Assembly (NCBI GenBank): GCA_945860785.1 | Contig: CAMATD010000019.1 | Span: 1 to 37,343, forward strand | Length of the DNA stretch: 37,343 bases | Direction of reading: 5' to 3' | Source of the DNA: Variovorax sp. YR752 | GTDB lineage: Bacteria > Pseudomonadota > Gammaproteobacteria > Burkholderiales > Burkholderiaceae_C | Part shown: one piece after another, positions 8,013 through 18,516 of the stretch | Position numbering within the stretch: the stretch's first letter is position 1 | Layout: each line of letters starts with the position of its first letter | Notes under the pieces: generated by a model | Told to the model about the DNA's origin: nothing | The model's input: only the letters and a program-made list of their open reading frames with translations | Databases searched by the model: none | Made by a program: the position numbers and the translations under genes

Positions 8013-8776
8013 GAGGGCGTTGAGGACGGGCGCTGCGCGCAAACGCCGCAGTGCGGGTCGCGCGCCACGCGCAGCGTGTCGAAATTCGTGCTGCGCCCAT
8101 CGAACATCAGCAGCCTGCCTGCCAATGACGGCCCGATGCCGGCGAGCAGCTTCAGCGCCTCGCTGGCCTGCAGTGTGCCGATGGTGCCGACCACGGGACC
8201 GAACACGCCCAGCACCGCGCAGCGCGTTTCCTCGAAGGCCGCATCGGGCGGGAACAGGCAGGCGTAGCAGGGGGAAGCGGCGTCGCGCGTGTCGTAGACG
8301 CTCAGCTGGCCGTCGAAACGGATCGCCGCGCCTGCGACCAGGGGCTTGCCATGTGCAACGCAAGCCCGGTTGACTGCATGGCGCGTGGCGAAGTTGTCGC
8401 AGCAATCGACCACGACATCGGCCGACGCCACCAGGCGCGAAAGCAGCGCCTCATCGGCGCGCAGGGCGTGCGTCTCGATGGTGATGTCGGGGTTGATGTC
8501 GCGCATGGCCTGCGCGGCGGATTCGACCTTGGGGCGGCCTACCCGGGCGTTGGTGTGAGCGACCTGGCGCTGGAGGTTGGTGAGGTCGACCTCGTCGTCG
8601 TCCACCAGCGTGATGTGGCCGACGCCTGCGGCTGCGAGGTACAGCGCGACCGGAGACCCCAGCCCGCCCGCGCCGATGACCAGCGCATGGCCGGCGCTGA
8701 CGCGCGCCTGCCCGTCAATGCCGAACTCCTCAAGAAGGATATGGCGCGAATAGCGCAGCAGGTCGTGATCGTCCAT
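8009..8776 (-). CDS. moeB: Adenylyltransferase MoeB/ThiF family (E1-like)
   Basis: A 255-residue E1-like enzyme from the ATG at 8776. The nucleotide-binding loop GAGGLGS is at about 35-41, followed by LVDDDEVDLTNLQRQ, and the catalytic-Asp region is VVDCCDNFATRHAVNRAC. Zinc-binding pairs are CYAC and a C-terminal CGVC. MoeB adenylates the C-terminal glycine of MoaD for molybdopterin synthesis; ThiF does the same to ThiS for thiamine. Without moaD or thiS alongside, the substrate cannot be settled from sequence. It lies 28 bases after ctpA and probably belongs to a gpmA-ctpA-moeB transcription unit, a conserved arrangement in this group. Confidence 0.9.
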   Translation of the reverse strand: MDDHDLLRYSRHILLEEFGIDGQARVSAGHALVIGAGGLGSPVALYLAAAGVGHITLVDDDEVDLTNLQRQVAHTNARVGRPKVESAAQAMRDINPDITIETHALRADEALLSRLVASADVVVDCCDNFATRHAVNRACVAHGKPLVAGAAIRFDGQLSVYDTRDAASPCYACLFPPDAAFEETRCAVLGVFGPVVGTIGTLQASEALKLLAGIGPSLAGRLLMFDGRSTNFDTLRVARDPHCGVCAQRPSSTPS

Positions 8777-8804
8777 GCGCGCGCCTCGGCCCGCCTTGCC
8801 GGCT

Positions 8805-10250
8805 TCAGTTTTCCTTCTTCTCTTCCTTGTTGTCGACAATGATCTGCGTCTTGCTGACCAGCACTGGCTGGCCCTTGAGGCGGTTGAGCGCCTGCACCAG
8901 CGGGAAGTCCTTGTCGGTGCCGAACTCGGGCACCTTGCGGTCCTGCGGCGGCTTCTTGGCTTCTTCCTCGAGGCGCTTGCGGGCTTCGTCGCGGGCCTTT
9001 TCGCGTTCCGGGTCCTTGGTTTCGGGACCCTGGCCGCTGGCCAGATGCTTCTCCAGGTCGGCTTCGCGCATGCGCAGGGCGGCAAAGGGGCTGCCTTCGG
9101 CGCTTTCGTCGATCAGCACGTTGGGCACGATGCCCTGGGCCTGGATCGAGGTGCCGCTCGGCGTGTAGTAGCGCGCCGTGGTGATCTTGAGGCCGGTGTC
9201 CGGGCCGAGCGGGCGCACCGTTTGCACCGAGCCCTTGCCGAAGGTCTGGCTGCCCATCACGACCGCGCGCTTGTGGTCCTGCAGCGCGCCGGCCACGATT
9301 TCGCTGGCGGAGGCCGAGCCTTCGTTCACCAGCACCACCAGCGGCACGTTCTTGAGGGCCGCGGGCAGGTTGCGCAGCGGGTCGCTGCCGGAGCGGCGCT
9401 GGTAGAACTCGGGTGCCGCCTTGTAGAGCGACTTGCTTTCAGCCAGCTGGCCGTCGGTGGTCACCACCGTGACGTTCTCGGGCAGGAAGGCCGAAGACAC
9501 CGCCACGGCCGCGTCGAGCAGGCCGCCCGGGTCGTTGCGCAGGTCGAGCACCAGGCCCTTGAGGTTCGGGTCTTCCTTATACAGGTCTTCGACCTTCTTC
9601 ACGAAGTCGTCGACCGTGCGTTCCTGGAACTGCGACAGGCGGATCCAGCCGTAGCCCGGCTCCATGATCTTGCCGCGCACCGACTGTGTCCGGATTTCTT
9701 CGCGCGTGATCGTGACCGGGAAGGTGCGGCTCTCGTCCTTGCGGAAGATGGTGAGCAGCACCTTGGTGTTGGCCTCGCCGCGCATACGCTTGACGGCTTC
9801 GTTGAGCGACAGGCCGCGCACGGCCGTGTCGTCGATCTTGGTGATCAGGTCGTTGGGCTTCAGGCCGGCACGGAAGGCCGGCGAGCCTTCGATGGGCGAC
9901 ACCACCTTGATCAGCCCGTCTTCCTGGGAAATCTCGATGCCGACGCCGACGAAGCGGCCGGTCGTGCCTTCCCTGAATTCCTTGAAGGACTTCTTGTCGA
10001 AGTACTGGGAATGCGGGTCGAGCCCGGCGACCATGCCCGAAATGGCATCGGAAATGAGCTTTTTCTCGTCGACCGGTTCGACGTAGTCGCTCTTCACCAT
10101 CCCGAAGACGGCGGCAAGCTGCTGCAATTCCTCGAGCGGGAGCGGCGCGAGCGAGCCGCGTGCGACCGTCTGCAACGAAACGGTGGTCAGGACGCCAGCT
10201 ACGGCGCCGGCGGCTACCCAGCCGGTGATCTTCAATTTCTGGCCCATCAT
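8805..10250 (-). CDS. ctpA: Carboxyl-terminal processing protease (S41A)
   Basis: A 481-residue periplasmic protease. The N-terminal signal or anchor is residues 8-30 (ITGWVAAGAVAGVLTTVSLQ). A PDZ domain is at about 95-180 (GRFVGVGIEI and GSPAFRAGLKPNDLI), followed by the S41 catalytic domain. Ser314 in EGSASASEIV and Lys339 in TFGKGSVQT form the Ser-Lys dyad with the usual 25-residue spacing. The C-terminal tail is highly charged (about 425-460, EREKARDEARKRLEEEAKK). CtpA enzymes cut C-terminal regions of envelope proteins. Two adjacent ATGs fall at 10250 and 10247; the first is used here. It lies between gpmA and moeB. Confidence 0.94.
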   Translation of the reverse strand: MMGQKLKITGWVAAGAVAGVLTTVSLQTVARGSLAPLPLEELQQLAAVFGMVKSDYVEPVDEKKLISDAISGMVAGLDPHSQYFDKKSFKEFREGTTGRFVGVGIEISQEDGLIKVVSPIEGSPAFRAGLKPNDLITKIDDTAVRGLSLNEAVKRMRGEANTKVLLTIFRKDESRTFPVTITREEIRTQSVRGKIMEPGYGWIRLSQFQERTVDDFVKKVEDLYKEDPNLKGLVLDLRNDPGGLLDAAVAVSSAFLPENVTVVTTDGQLAESKSLYKAAPEFYQRRSGSDPLRNLPAALKNVPLVVLVNEGSASASEIVAGALQDHKRAVVMGSQTFGKGSVQTVRPLGPDTGLKITTARYYTPSGTSIQAQGIVPNVLIDESAEGSPFAALRMREADLEKHLASGQGPETKDPEREKARDEARKRLEEEAKKPPQDRKVPEFGTDKDFPLVQALNRLKGQPVLVSKTQIIVDNKEEKKEN

Positions 10251-10351
10251 GAGTGGTTGTCCTTGTCGGTGGCTGTCGAACCAATATACACAGCTTGGAA
10301 GCAATTTGTTTGCCGGGGTTCCACGGGGGTGCGGCAAGCGGGGGTTTTCTT

Positions 10352-11095
10352 TCAGCCTTTGCCTTGCGAGGCCACCGCAGCGGCGGCCTGCTCTGCAGCG
10401 GCGGCATCGCCGAGGTAGTAGTGTCGCAGGGGCTTGAGGTCGTCGTCGAGCTCGTAGACCAGCGGGATGCCATTCGGGATGTTCAGGCCGACGATGGCGT
10501 CGTCCGAGATGCCGTCCAGGTACTTGACCAGTGCCCGGATCGAGTTGCCGTGGGCCGCCACGACCAGGCGGCGCCCGGTGCGGATGACCGGCGCCATCGA
10601 CTCGTTCCAGAACGGCAGCACGCGTGCGACCGTGTCCTTCAGGCATTCGGTCAGGGGGATCTGCTCGGGCGACAGCTTGGCGTAGCGTACATCGCTGCGT
10701 TCGCTGCGCGGGTCGTCGGCTTCCAGCGGCGGCGGCGGGGTGTCGTAGCTGCGGCGCCAGACCAGCACCTGCTCGTCGCCGTACTTCTTGGCGGTTTCGG
10801 CCTTGTTCAGGCCCTGCAGGCCGCCGTAGTGGCGCTCGTTCAGGCGCCAGGAGTGCACCACGGGCAGCCAAGTGCGGTCGAGTTCGTCGAGCGTGTGCCA
10901 CAGGGTGCGGGTGGCGCGCTTGAGCACGCTGGTGTAGGCGACGTCGAAGTCGTAGCCCTCGGCCTTGAGCAGCCGGCCGGCCTGCTTGGCCTGTTCCACG
11001 CCGGTCTCGGTCAGATCGACGTCGGTCCATCCGGTGAAGCGGTTTTCGAGGTTCCAGGTCGATTCGCCATGGCGGATCAGTACCAGTTTGTGCAT
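10352..11095 (-). CDS. gpmA: 2,3-bisphosphoglycerate-dependent phosphoglycerate mutase
   Basis: A 247-residue cytosolic glycolytic enzyme interconverting 3- and 2-phosphoglycerate. It starts [15 protein letters not shown], giving phospho-acceptor His9 in RHGE. The substrate-binding segment [15 protein letters not shown] follows, with [14 protein letters not shown] and the second active-site His in [12 protein letters not shown]. Length and motifs match cofactor-dependent GpmA. It is divergent from the rhodanese gene (76-base gap) and precedes ctpA. Confidence 0.97.
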   Translation of the reverse strand: MHKLVLIRHGESTWNLENRFTGWTDVDLTETGVEQAKQAGRLLKAEGYDFDVAYTSVLKRATRTLWHTLDELDRTWLPVVHSWRLNERHYGGLQGLNKAETAKKYGDEQVLVWRRSYDTPPPPLEADDPRSERSDVRYAKLSPEQIPLTECLKDTVARVLPFWNESMAPVIRTGRRLVVAAHGNSIRALVKYLDGISDDAIVGLNIPNGIPLVYELDDDLKPLRHYYLGDAAAAEQAAAAVASQGKG

Positions 11096-11171
11096 GTGGG
11101 AGGCCTTTCTTTGGAAGCGCTTGGGAAAACCAGCATTCTAAAATCCCAGGTTTGCCATCCAAGGAACCCCC

Positions 11172-11588
11172 ATGAAATTGATCGAATTCGTCACCGCGCA
11201 CTGGATGCTGATCCTGATCGCACTCAGCTCGGGCGGCATGCTGGCCTGGCCGCTGGTACGGGGCGCGGGCGGCGGAACGCTCACGGCCCAGGGCGCCGTG
11301 CAGCTTATCAACCGCGAGCGCGCCGTGCTGGTCGACGTGCGCGAACCGGAAGAATTTGCCACCGGCCACATGATCGGCGCCAAGAACGTCCCGCTGAACC
11401 AGCTCGACGAGAAGCTGGCCAGCACGGTCAAGAACAAGAACGTGCCGCTGCTGCTGGTTTGCGCCACCGGCGCCCGCGCCCAGCGCGCCGTGGCCATGGC
11501 CAAGAAGCGCGGCTACGAGCAGGCCCAAGCGGTCGCCGGCGGGCTCAAGGCCTGGAAAGACGCTAATCTGCCGGTTGAAAAGGCCTGA
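11172..11588 (+). CDS. Membrane-anchored rhodanese-like protein
   Basis: A 138-residue protein. Residues about 8-29 form a membrane anchor (TAHWMLILIALSSGGMLAWP). A single rhodanese domain (about 40-135) has LVDVREPEEFATGH, the active-site loop CATGARAQ with Cys97, and a C-terminal GGLKAWKDANLPV. Rhodaneses transfer sulfane sulfur or handle persulfides; a single-domain anchored form of this kind (YibN-like) commonly precedes grxC-secB in proteobacteria. The ATG at 11172 is 8 bases after AAGGAA. The disrupted grxC starts 21 bases downstream. Confidence 0.92.
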   Translation: MKLIEFVTAHWMLILIALSSGGMLAWPLVRGAGGGTLTAQGAVQLINRERAVLVDVREPEEFATGHMIGAKNVPLNQLDEKLASTVKNKNVPLLLVCATGARAQRAVAMAKKRGYEQAQAVAGGLKAWKDANLPVEKA

Positions 11589-11609
11589 AACCTCCCCAAG
11601 ATACAGCGT

Positions 11610-11871
11610 ATGCAAGCCGTCAAGATGTACACCACCGCGTTCTGCCCCTACTGGCGTACGCGCGAAGCAGATCCTGAAGTCCAAGGGCGTCGAGCAGATC
11701 GAAGAGATCCGCATCGACAGCGACCCGCAAGCCCGCAACACCATGATGGAGATCACCCAGCGCCGCACGGTGCCGCAGATCTTCATCGGCGACACCCACG
11801 TGGGTGGCTGCGACGACCTGGTGGCGCTGGACGGCCGCGGCGGCTTGGTGCCGCTCTTGCAAGGCGCCTGA
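11610..11871 (+). pseudogene. grxC: Glutaredoxin 3 (GrxC), frameshifted by one base
   Basis: The reading begins MQAVKMYTTAFCPYW and then loses frame. Removing one G of the GG at 11653-11654 restores FCPYCVRAKQILKSKGVEQI and the rest: [15 protein letters not shown], the cis-Pro segment [18 protein letters not shown] and the end LVPLLQGA. The restored protein is 86 residues with redox motif CPYC (Cys12, Cys15), the normal GrxC length. GrxC is a glutathione-dependent thiol-disulfide reductase. In the given sequence the second active-site Cys and all following residues are out of frame. Flanking genes are in the expected order, so a sequence error is a strong possibility. Confidence 0.85.
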
Positions 11872-11999
11872 AACACAAAGCCACCGGGCGTCACGGAAGT
11901 GGCTCGGTCGCGGGGCGATAATCGCCTGCTTATTCATCTGCAGTCCGCTGCGGGAACCTCTCCCCGGCGGGCATTGTTTTGATCCTCGAAAGTTCAGCC

Positions 12000-12464
12000 A
12001 TGGCCGACCAGCAAGCCCAAGATCCCATTTTCCAGATCCAGCGCGTCTACCTCAAGGACCTGTCGCTCGAACAACCCAATTCGCCCGCGATCCTGCTGGA
12101 GCAGGAACAGCCCACCGTCGACATCCAGCTCGGCGTGGACGCCCAGCCCGTGGCCGAAGGCATCTTCGAGATCACCGTGTCCGCCACCGTGCAGACCAAG
12201 ATCCAGGACAAGACCGTGTTCCTGGTCGAAGCCAAGCAGGCCGGCATCTTCGAAATCCGCCACCTGCCCGAAGAGCAGATGGGCGCGATCCTGGGCATCG
12301 CCTGCCCGCAGATCGTCTACCCGTACCTGCGCGGCAACGTGGCCGACGTGATCCAGCGCGGCGGCTTCCCGCCCGTTCACCTCGCCGAAATCAACTTCCA
12401 GGCGATGTACGAACAGCAGCAGGCGCAGGCCGCCGGCCAGCCCTCGCCGATCGTCACGCAGTAA
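12000..12464 (+). CDS. secB: Protein-export chaperone SecB
   Basis: A 154-residue tetrameric cytosolic chaperone that keeps preproteins unfolded and passes them to SecA. It starts [20 protein letters not shown] and contains [27 protein letters not shown] and the strongly conserved [13 protein letters not shown] near the end. The ATG at 12000 matches family N-termini; an upstream in-frame ATG (11979) would add seven residues. The palindromic, AT-rich GGCGATAATCGCC at about 11914-11926 may hold a -10 element for its own promoter (GATAAT). It lies between grxC and gpsA. Confidence 0.96.
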   Translation: MADQQAQDPIFQIQRVYLKDLSLEQPNSPAILLEQEQPTVDIQLGVDAQPVAEGIFEITVSATVQTKIQDKTVFLVEAKQAGIFEIRHLPEEQMGAILGIACPQIVYPYLRGNVADVIQRGGFPPVHLAEINFQAMYEQQQAQAAGQPSPIVTQ

Positions 12465-12487
12465 ACCGGCCACAGGCCCTGACGCCG

Positions 12488-13528
12488 ATGAAGATCTGCG
12501 TTCATGGCGCCGGTGCCTGGGGCACGGCAGTGGCCGTCAACGCGGCCGCTCGCCACGAGGTCACGCTCTGGGCGCGCGATGCCGCCCAGGCCGATGCCAT
12601 TTCGAAGGCGCGCGAAAACATCCGCTATCTGCCGGGGCTGGCATTGCCGGCCTCGCTGGTCGTGCGGGCGGGCGATATCGGCCAGGCCCATGCCGGCACC
12701 GACCTCGTCATCGTGGCCACGCCGATGGCCGCCCTGCGCGAACAGCTCCTGGCGCTGCGCGGCTGTACCGCCCCGGTGGCCTGGCTGTGCAAGGGCGTCG
12801 AGCCTGCGCTCGACGCTTCCCCGACATCTTTCGGCCTGCTCGCCCACGAAATATGGGCGCAGGTTGCTCCTGATTTGCTAGCGGGCGTGCTCAGCGGCCC
12901 CAGCTTTGCGCAAGAAGTCGCCGAAGGCCGCCCGACCGCGCTGGTGGCCGCCAGCCCGCATGCGGCGGTGCGCGATGCGCTCGTCGATGCCTTCCACGGA
13001 CCGGCGCTGCGCGTCTATGCCAACGAGGACATCGTCGGCGTCGAGGTCGGCGGTGCGGTCAAGAACGTGCTCGCCATTGCCACCGGCCTGTGCGATGGCC
13101 TCGCGCTCGGGCTCAATGCCCGCGCGGCGCTCATCACGCGCGGTCTCGCCGAAATGACACGCTTCGGCCTCGCGCTCGGCGCCCGTGCCGAAACCTTCAT
13201 GGGCCTTTCCGGCCTGGGCGATCTCGTGCTGACCTCCACCGGCGATCTGTCGCGCAACCGCAAGGTCGGCCTGTTGCTGGCCCAGGGTCGCACGCTGGCA
13301 CAGGCCGTCGATTCGCTGGGCCATGTGGCCGAAGGCGTGTACTGCGCGCGCACGGTGGTGCAGCGCGCCCGCGGTCTGGGCATCGAGATGCCCATTGCCG
13401 AAGGCGTGGTCGCGCTGCTCGATGGCCGCGTCAGCCCCCAGGATGCCGTCGCCGCCCTGACCGGCCGCGACCCGGTGCCGGAATCGGTCCCGTCCGGCGC
13501 AACGGCTTCCCCTCGTCAATCCTCTTAA
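12488..13528 (+). CDS. gpsA: Glycerol-3-phosphate dehydrogenase [NAD(P)+]
   Basis: A 346-residue enzyme that reduces dihydroxyacetone phosphate to sn-glycerol 3-phosphate for phospholipid synthesis. The Rossmann motif [10 protein letters not shown] is at residues 7-16. Other signatures are [24 protein letters not shown], the catalytic Lys in [15 protein letters not shown] and [12 protein letters not shown]. It starts 23 bases after the secB stop, on the start MKICVHGAG. Codons at about 12850-12880 (ATA, TTG, CTA) are rarer than in the rest of the gene but the protein is intact. The C-terminal tail after [11 protein letters not shown] is Ser/Pro-rich and probably disordered. Confidence 0.96.
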   Translation: MKICVHGAGAWGTAVAVNAAARHEVTLWARDAAQADAISKARENIRYLPGLALPASLVVRAGDIGQAHAGTDLVIVATPMAALREQLLALRGCTAPVAWLCKGVEPALDASPTSFGLLAHEIWAQVAPDLLAGVLSGPSFAQEVAEGRPTALVAASPHAAVRDALVDAFHGPALRVYANEDIVGVEVGGAVKNVLAIATGLCDGLALGLNARAALITRGLAEMTRFGLALGARAETFMGLSGLGDLVLTSTGDLSRNRKVGLLLAQGRTLAQAVDSLGHVAEGVYCARTVVQRARGLGIEMPIAEGVVALLDGRVSPQDAVAALTGRDPVPESVPSGATASPRQSS

Positions 13529-13550
13529 AAAAACGCAGAGACAAAGAGCC

Positions 13551-14432
13551 ATGAGCCTTCGCTTTGATTTTTCGGCGTCGGCCGTGGCCGCGCTGGCCCA
13601 GGCCGATGCCACCCGCGCCTTGCAGGAAGACGTCGCCGACGGCGACCTCACCGCCTCTTTGGTCGACCCCACCCGCACGGCCCGCGCCCGCGTGCTGGCG
13701 CGCGAATCCGCCGTGGTGTGCGGCGCGGCCTGGGTCGAAGCCACGCTGCGGCAGCTCGATCCGCAGGTCCGCATCACCTGGCTCTGTGCCGAAGGCGAGC
13801 GCTGCGCGGCCGACCAGACGGTGCTGGAGATCGAAGGCGCGGCTCGCGCGCTGCTGACGGCCGAGCGCACCGCCCTCAATTTCCTGCAACTGCTGAGCGC
13901 GGTCGCCACCAAGACGGCCCTGTATGCCGATGCCATTCGCGGCACGCGCGCCCGCATCGTCGACACCCGCAAGACCCTGCCGGGCCTGCGCCTCGCGCAG
14001 AAGTACGCCGTGCGCACCGGCGGCGGCCTGAACCACCGCATCGGCCTCTACGACGCCGTGCTGATCAAGGAAAACCACATCGCTGCGGCCGGCGGTGTCG
14101 CCGCGGCCCTGCGCGCGGTGGCGCCGGTGGCCGATCGCGCGGCCTTCGTCGAGGTCGAGGTCGAAACGCTGGCCCAGCTGCGCGAGGCGCTCGAAGCTGG
14201 CGCGCGCATGGTGCTGCTGGACAACATGGACCTGCCCACGCTGCGCGAGGCCGTTCGCATCAATGACGAAGTGGGCGATGACCGCAAGGCCGTGCTGGAA
14301 ATCTCGGGTGGCGTCACACTCGACGGCTTGCGCGCGCTGGCCGAGACCGGTGTGGACCGTATCTCCGTCGGCGCGCTGACCAAGGATGTCAAGGCCATCG
14401 ATTTCTCGATGCGTTTTCAACAGGAAAGCTGA
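13551..14432 (+). CDS. nadC: Nicotinate-nucleotide diphosphorylase (quinolinate phosphoribosyltransferase)
   Basis: A 293-residue enzyme converting quinolinate and PRPP to nicotinate mononucleotide, CO2 and PPi. The early motif is [12 protein letters not shown]. The catalytic core has [20 protein letters not shown] and [18 protein letters not shown], then [33 protein letters not shown] and [20 protein letters not shown]. It starts 22 bases after gpsA and ends 7 bases before nadA, so nadC-nadA form one unit. With nadB further along they give de novo NAD synthesis from aspartate. Confidence 0.96.
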   Translation: MSLRFDFSASAVAALAQADATRALQEDVADGDLTASLVDPTRTARARVLARESAVVCGAAWVEATLRQLDPQVRITWLCAEGERCAADQTVLEIEGAARALLTAERTALNFLQLLSAVATKTALYADAIRGTRARIVDTRKTLPGLRLAQKYAVRTGGGLNHRIGLYDAVLIKENHIAAAGGVAAALRAVAPVADRAAFVEVEVETLAQLREALEAGARMVLLDNMDLPTLREAVRINDEVGDDRKAVLEISGGVTLDGLRALAETGVDRISVGALTKDVKAIDFSMRFQQES

Positions 14433-14439
14433 TCCGCGC

Positions 14440-15561
14440 ATGGCGTCTTCTTTCGTCATCGATGTAGCCTACGAGCAACCTGCCGCGAAGGCCGGCGCTG
14501 TCTGCGACACGCGCCACGCCTGGGCACGCGTGCCGCCCGAGCCTTCGGCGAACGAGCGTATCGCGCTGAAGGAGCGCATCCGCCGCCTGCTGCGCGAGCG
14601 CAATGCGGTGATGGTGTCGCACTTCTACGTGCATCCCGACCTGCAGGATCTCGCCGAGGAAACCGGCGGCATCGTGAGCGATTCACTCGAGATGGCGCGC
14701 TTCGGCCGCGACCATGCGGCGACCACGCTGGTGGTATCGGGCGTGCGCTTCATGGGCGAGACATCGAAGATCCTGTCGCCCGAGAAGCGCGTGCTGATGC
14801 CCGACCTGGACGCGAACTGCTCGCTCGACCTGGGCTGCCCGGTCGACGAATTCAGTGCCTTCTGCGATGAGCATCCCGACCGCACCGTGGTTGTCTACGC
14901 CAACACCAGCGCGGCCGTGAAAGCACGTGCCGACTGGCTCGTCACATCGAGCTGCGCGCTCGACGTGGTGAGCGCGCTGCACGCGCAGGGGCGCAAGATT
15001 CTCTGGGGCCCCGACCGCCACCTGGGCGACTACATCCAGCGCCAGACCGGGGCCGACATGGTCAGCTGGAATGGCGCCTGCATCGTGCACGACGAATTCA
15101 AGGCGCTGGAACTGGAGCTGCTCAAGAAAGAACATCCGGCCGCCAAGGTGCTCGTGCACCCGGAGTCGCCGGCCGACGTGATCGCGCTGGCCGATGCGGT
15201 CGGTTCGACCTCGGCGATCCTGAATGCCGCACAGCGCATGGACGCGAAGGAATTCATCGTCGCCACCGACACCGGCATGCTGCACAAGCTGCGCACGCTG
15301 AATCCCGGCAAGACCTTCATCGAGGCGCCGACCGCCGGCAATGGCGGCACCTGCAAGAGCTGCGCGCATTGCCCGTGGATGGCGATGAACGGGCTGGTGG
15401 AGCTGGCGAATGCGCTGGAAACAGGCGCCGGCGAAATCCACGTCGACCCGACGCTGGGTCTGCGCGCCCGATTGCCGATCGACCGTATGCTGGCGTTCAC
15501 CGCCGGACTTAAGAACGGCCAGCTGCCCGGAAGCTTGGTTGCCGGGATCGGCGCCGCCTGA
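14440..15561 (+). CDS. nadA: Quinolinate synthase NadA
   Basis: A 373-residue [4Fe-4S] enzyme condensing iminoaspartate with dihydroxyacetone phosphate to quinolinate. Motifs include [17 protein letters not shown], the cluster cysteines in [20 protein letters not shown] and [13 protein letters not shown], and [19 protein letters not shown]. The CxxCxxCPW form at the C-terminus is typical of E. coli-type NadA. The ATG at 14440 is 7 bases past the nadC stop; an in-frame ATG inside nadC is less likely. The iminoaspartate supplier nadB is on the other strand about 3 kb away, beyond a palindromic repeat. Confidence 0.96.
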   Translation: MASSFVIDVAYEQPAAKAGAVCDTRHAWARVPPEPSANERIALKERIRRLLRERNAVMVSHFYVHPDLQDLAEETGGIVSDSLEMARFGRDHAATTLVVSGVRFMGETSKILSPEKRVLMPDLDANCSLDLGCPVDEFSAFCDEHPDRTVVVYANTSAAVKARADWLVTSSCALDVVSALHAQGRKILWGPDRHLGDYIQRQTGADMVSWNGACIVHDEFKALELELLKKEHPAAKVLVHPESPADVIALADAVGSTSAILNAAQRMDAKEFIVATDTGMLHKLRTLNPGKTFIEAPTAGNGGTCKSCAHCPWMAMNGLVELANALETGAGEIHVDPTLGLRARLPIDRMLAFTAGLKNGQLPGSLVAGIGAA

Positions 15562-15570
15562 GGTGTTGTT

Positions 15571-15677
15571 CCCTCTCCCTTTGGGAGAGGGCTAGGGTGA
15601 GGGCAGGAGCCTCACAACATCGCGCCGTCCTTACCGCCGCTCACCCTCACCCCAACCCTCTCCCCAAGGGGAGAGGG
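15571..15677. repeat. Paired palindromic intergenic repeat (REP/BIME-like)
   Basis: Two imperfect copies in inverted orientation. The left unit (15571-15603) is a hairpin CCCTCTCCC-TTT-GGGAGAGGG plus GCTAGGGTGAGGG. The right unit (15644-15677) is CCCTCACCCCAACC plus the hairpin CTCTCCCC-AAGGGGAGAG. Each folds by itself, and together they form a long stem over a 40-base spacer. It fills the gap between convergent nadA and queD. Similar CCCTCTCCCC...GGGTGAGGG units are dispersed in many beta- and gammaproteobacterial genomes. It may also stop transcription from both sides. Confidence 0.85.
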
Positions 15678-15685
15678 AGCAAGAC

Positions 15686-16048
15686 CTAGAACTCCAGCGT
15701 GCAGCTGTCGCCCAGCGCCTCGCGCCAGACACGCACCCGCGCCAGCGAGACCCGGAACTCCGGCAGCGCATCCGCAATGAACACGCAGAGGTTCTCGAGC
15801 GTCGGCGGATGCAGCCCCGCCACATCGTCCAGCAGGTGATGGTCCAGCAGCTCGCGCACGTCGTCCAGCCGCCGGCGCAGCAGCCCCAGGTCGATGACCA
15901 TGCCCGTCACGGGATCGCGTTCACCCGCAAGCCAGACTTCGGCGTGGTACGTATGGCCGTGAATACGGCGGCTGCCTTCGACCTCGATGTCGCGTTTGAG
16001 CGTATGGGCGGCGTCGAAGAAAAAGCGTTGGCTGATGGTGAGGCGCAT
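15686..16048 (-). CDS. queD: QueD/PTPS-family 6-carboxy-tetrahydropterin synthase-like protein, catalytic Cys replaced by Ser
   Basis: A 120-residue T-fold protein. Zinc ligands His15 (FDAAHTL) and His30/His32 (RIHGHTY) are present, as are Asp69/His70 (LLDHHLLDD) and Glu110 (WREALGDS), at nearly the numbering of E. coli QueD. The residue four before HGH, Cys27 in E. coli, is Ser26 here. QueD makes 6-carboxy-tetrahydropterin from dihydroneopterin triphosphate for queuosine. It directly follows queE (11-base gap), so a role in 7-deazaguanine synthesis is likely, but without the Cys the activity could differ. Confidence 0.85.
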   Translation of the reverse strand: MRLTISQRFFFDAAHTLKRDIEVEGSRRIHGHTYHAEVWLAGERDPVTGMVIDLGLLRRRLDDVRELLDHHLLDDVAGLHPPTLENLCVFIADALPEFRVSLARVRVWREALGDSCTLEF

Positions 16049-16059
16049 GAGGCAGGTGG

Positions 16060-17543
<1,484 letters not shown>

Positions 17544-18443
17544 TTACCAAGCGTGAAGTCGATCGTCGGGGAAGCTGCCGTCCTTCACGGCGCGCACATA
17601 GGCGGCGAGGGCCTGCGCGATGCTCGAGGAATCGGCCATGAAGTTGCGCACGAACTTCGGCATCTTGCCGAGGTTGATGCCCAGCATGTCGTGCAACACC
17701 AGCACCTGGCCGGCGGTGGCCTTGCCCGCGCCGATGCCGATGGTGGCGCAGTGCTTCAGTTCGGTGGTGAGTTCGGCGGCGAGTGCAGCCGGCACCATCT
17801 CGAGAACCAGCATCGTGGCGCCCGCGTCCTGCAGCGCATGCGCGTGCTGCTTCAGGAGCGTGCCGGCGTCGCCCTTGCCCTGCACGCGGTAGCCGCCGAG
17901 CGCATGCACGGTCTGCGGCGTCAGGCCCAGGTGCGCGCACACCGGAATGCCGCGCTCGACCAGGAAGCGCACCGTCTCGGTCGTCCAGCCGCCGCCTTCG
18001 AGCTTGACCATGTGCGCGCCCGCCTGCATCAGCACCGTGGCGCTGCGCAGCGCCTGTTCGCGCGACTCCTGGTAGCTGCCGAAGGGCAGGTCGGCAATCA
18101 GCCAGGCCGTGCCCTGCACGCGGCGAAGGCCCCGCGAGACGCTGTCGGTGTGATAGCGCATGGTGTCCAGGCTCACGCCCACCGTGCTGTTCAGGCCCTG
18201 GCAGACCATGCCGAGCGAATCGCCGACCAGCAGGCAGTCGACACCCGCCGCGTCGGCCATGGCCGCGAAGGTGGCGTCGTAGGCGGTAAGCATCGAGATC
18301 TTCTCGCCGCGCGCATGCATGTCGGCGATGCGCGGCAGGCTCACAGGCTTGCGCGAGGCGAGCGGCGAGGCTGGAGGCAGCGTGCCGTAGGGCGTGCCCG
18401 CTGGTATCTCGGGAGGCATCGGGGTGATGGTCGTGTTCGGCAT
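17544..18443 (-). CDS. panB: 3-methyl-2-oxobutanoate hydroxymethyltransferase
   Basis: A 299-residue TIM-barrel enzyme adding a hydroxymethyl group from methylene-tetrahydrofolate to 2-oxoisovalerate, the first step to pantoate. Motifs: [103 protein letters not shown] Pro-rich N-terminal extension of about 30 residues precedes the core. With panC it forms a two-gene pantothenate unit. The 73-base gap to nadB could hold a separate promoter. Confidence 0.96.
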   Translation of the reverse strand: MPNTTITPMPPEIPAGTPYGTLPPASPLASRKPVSLPRIADMHARGEKISMLTAYDATFAAMADAAGVDCLLVGDSLGMVCQGLNSTVGVSLDTMRYHTDSVSRGLRRVQGTAWLIADLPFGSYQESREQALRSATVLMQAGAHMVKLEGGGWTTETVRFLVERGIPVCAHLGLTPQTVHALGGYRVQGKGDAGTLLKQHAHALQDAGATMLVLEMVPAALAAELTTELKHCATIGIGAGKATAGQVLVLHDMLGINLGKMPKFVRNFMADSSSIAQALAAYVRAVKDGSFPDDRLHAW

Positions 18444-18516
18444 GGTTGGGTTTCTCCCTGCGGGCGTCGGTGGCCGGGCATCCTTGAGTGACGAAAAATG
18501 AAAACGGGTGGGGCGG

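Noticed and set aside
8775..10418. Long open frame opposite ctpA (547 codons)
   Set aside because: Antisense shadow of a complete S41 protease; composition typical of third-position GC bias.
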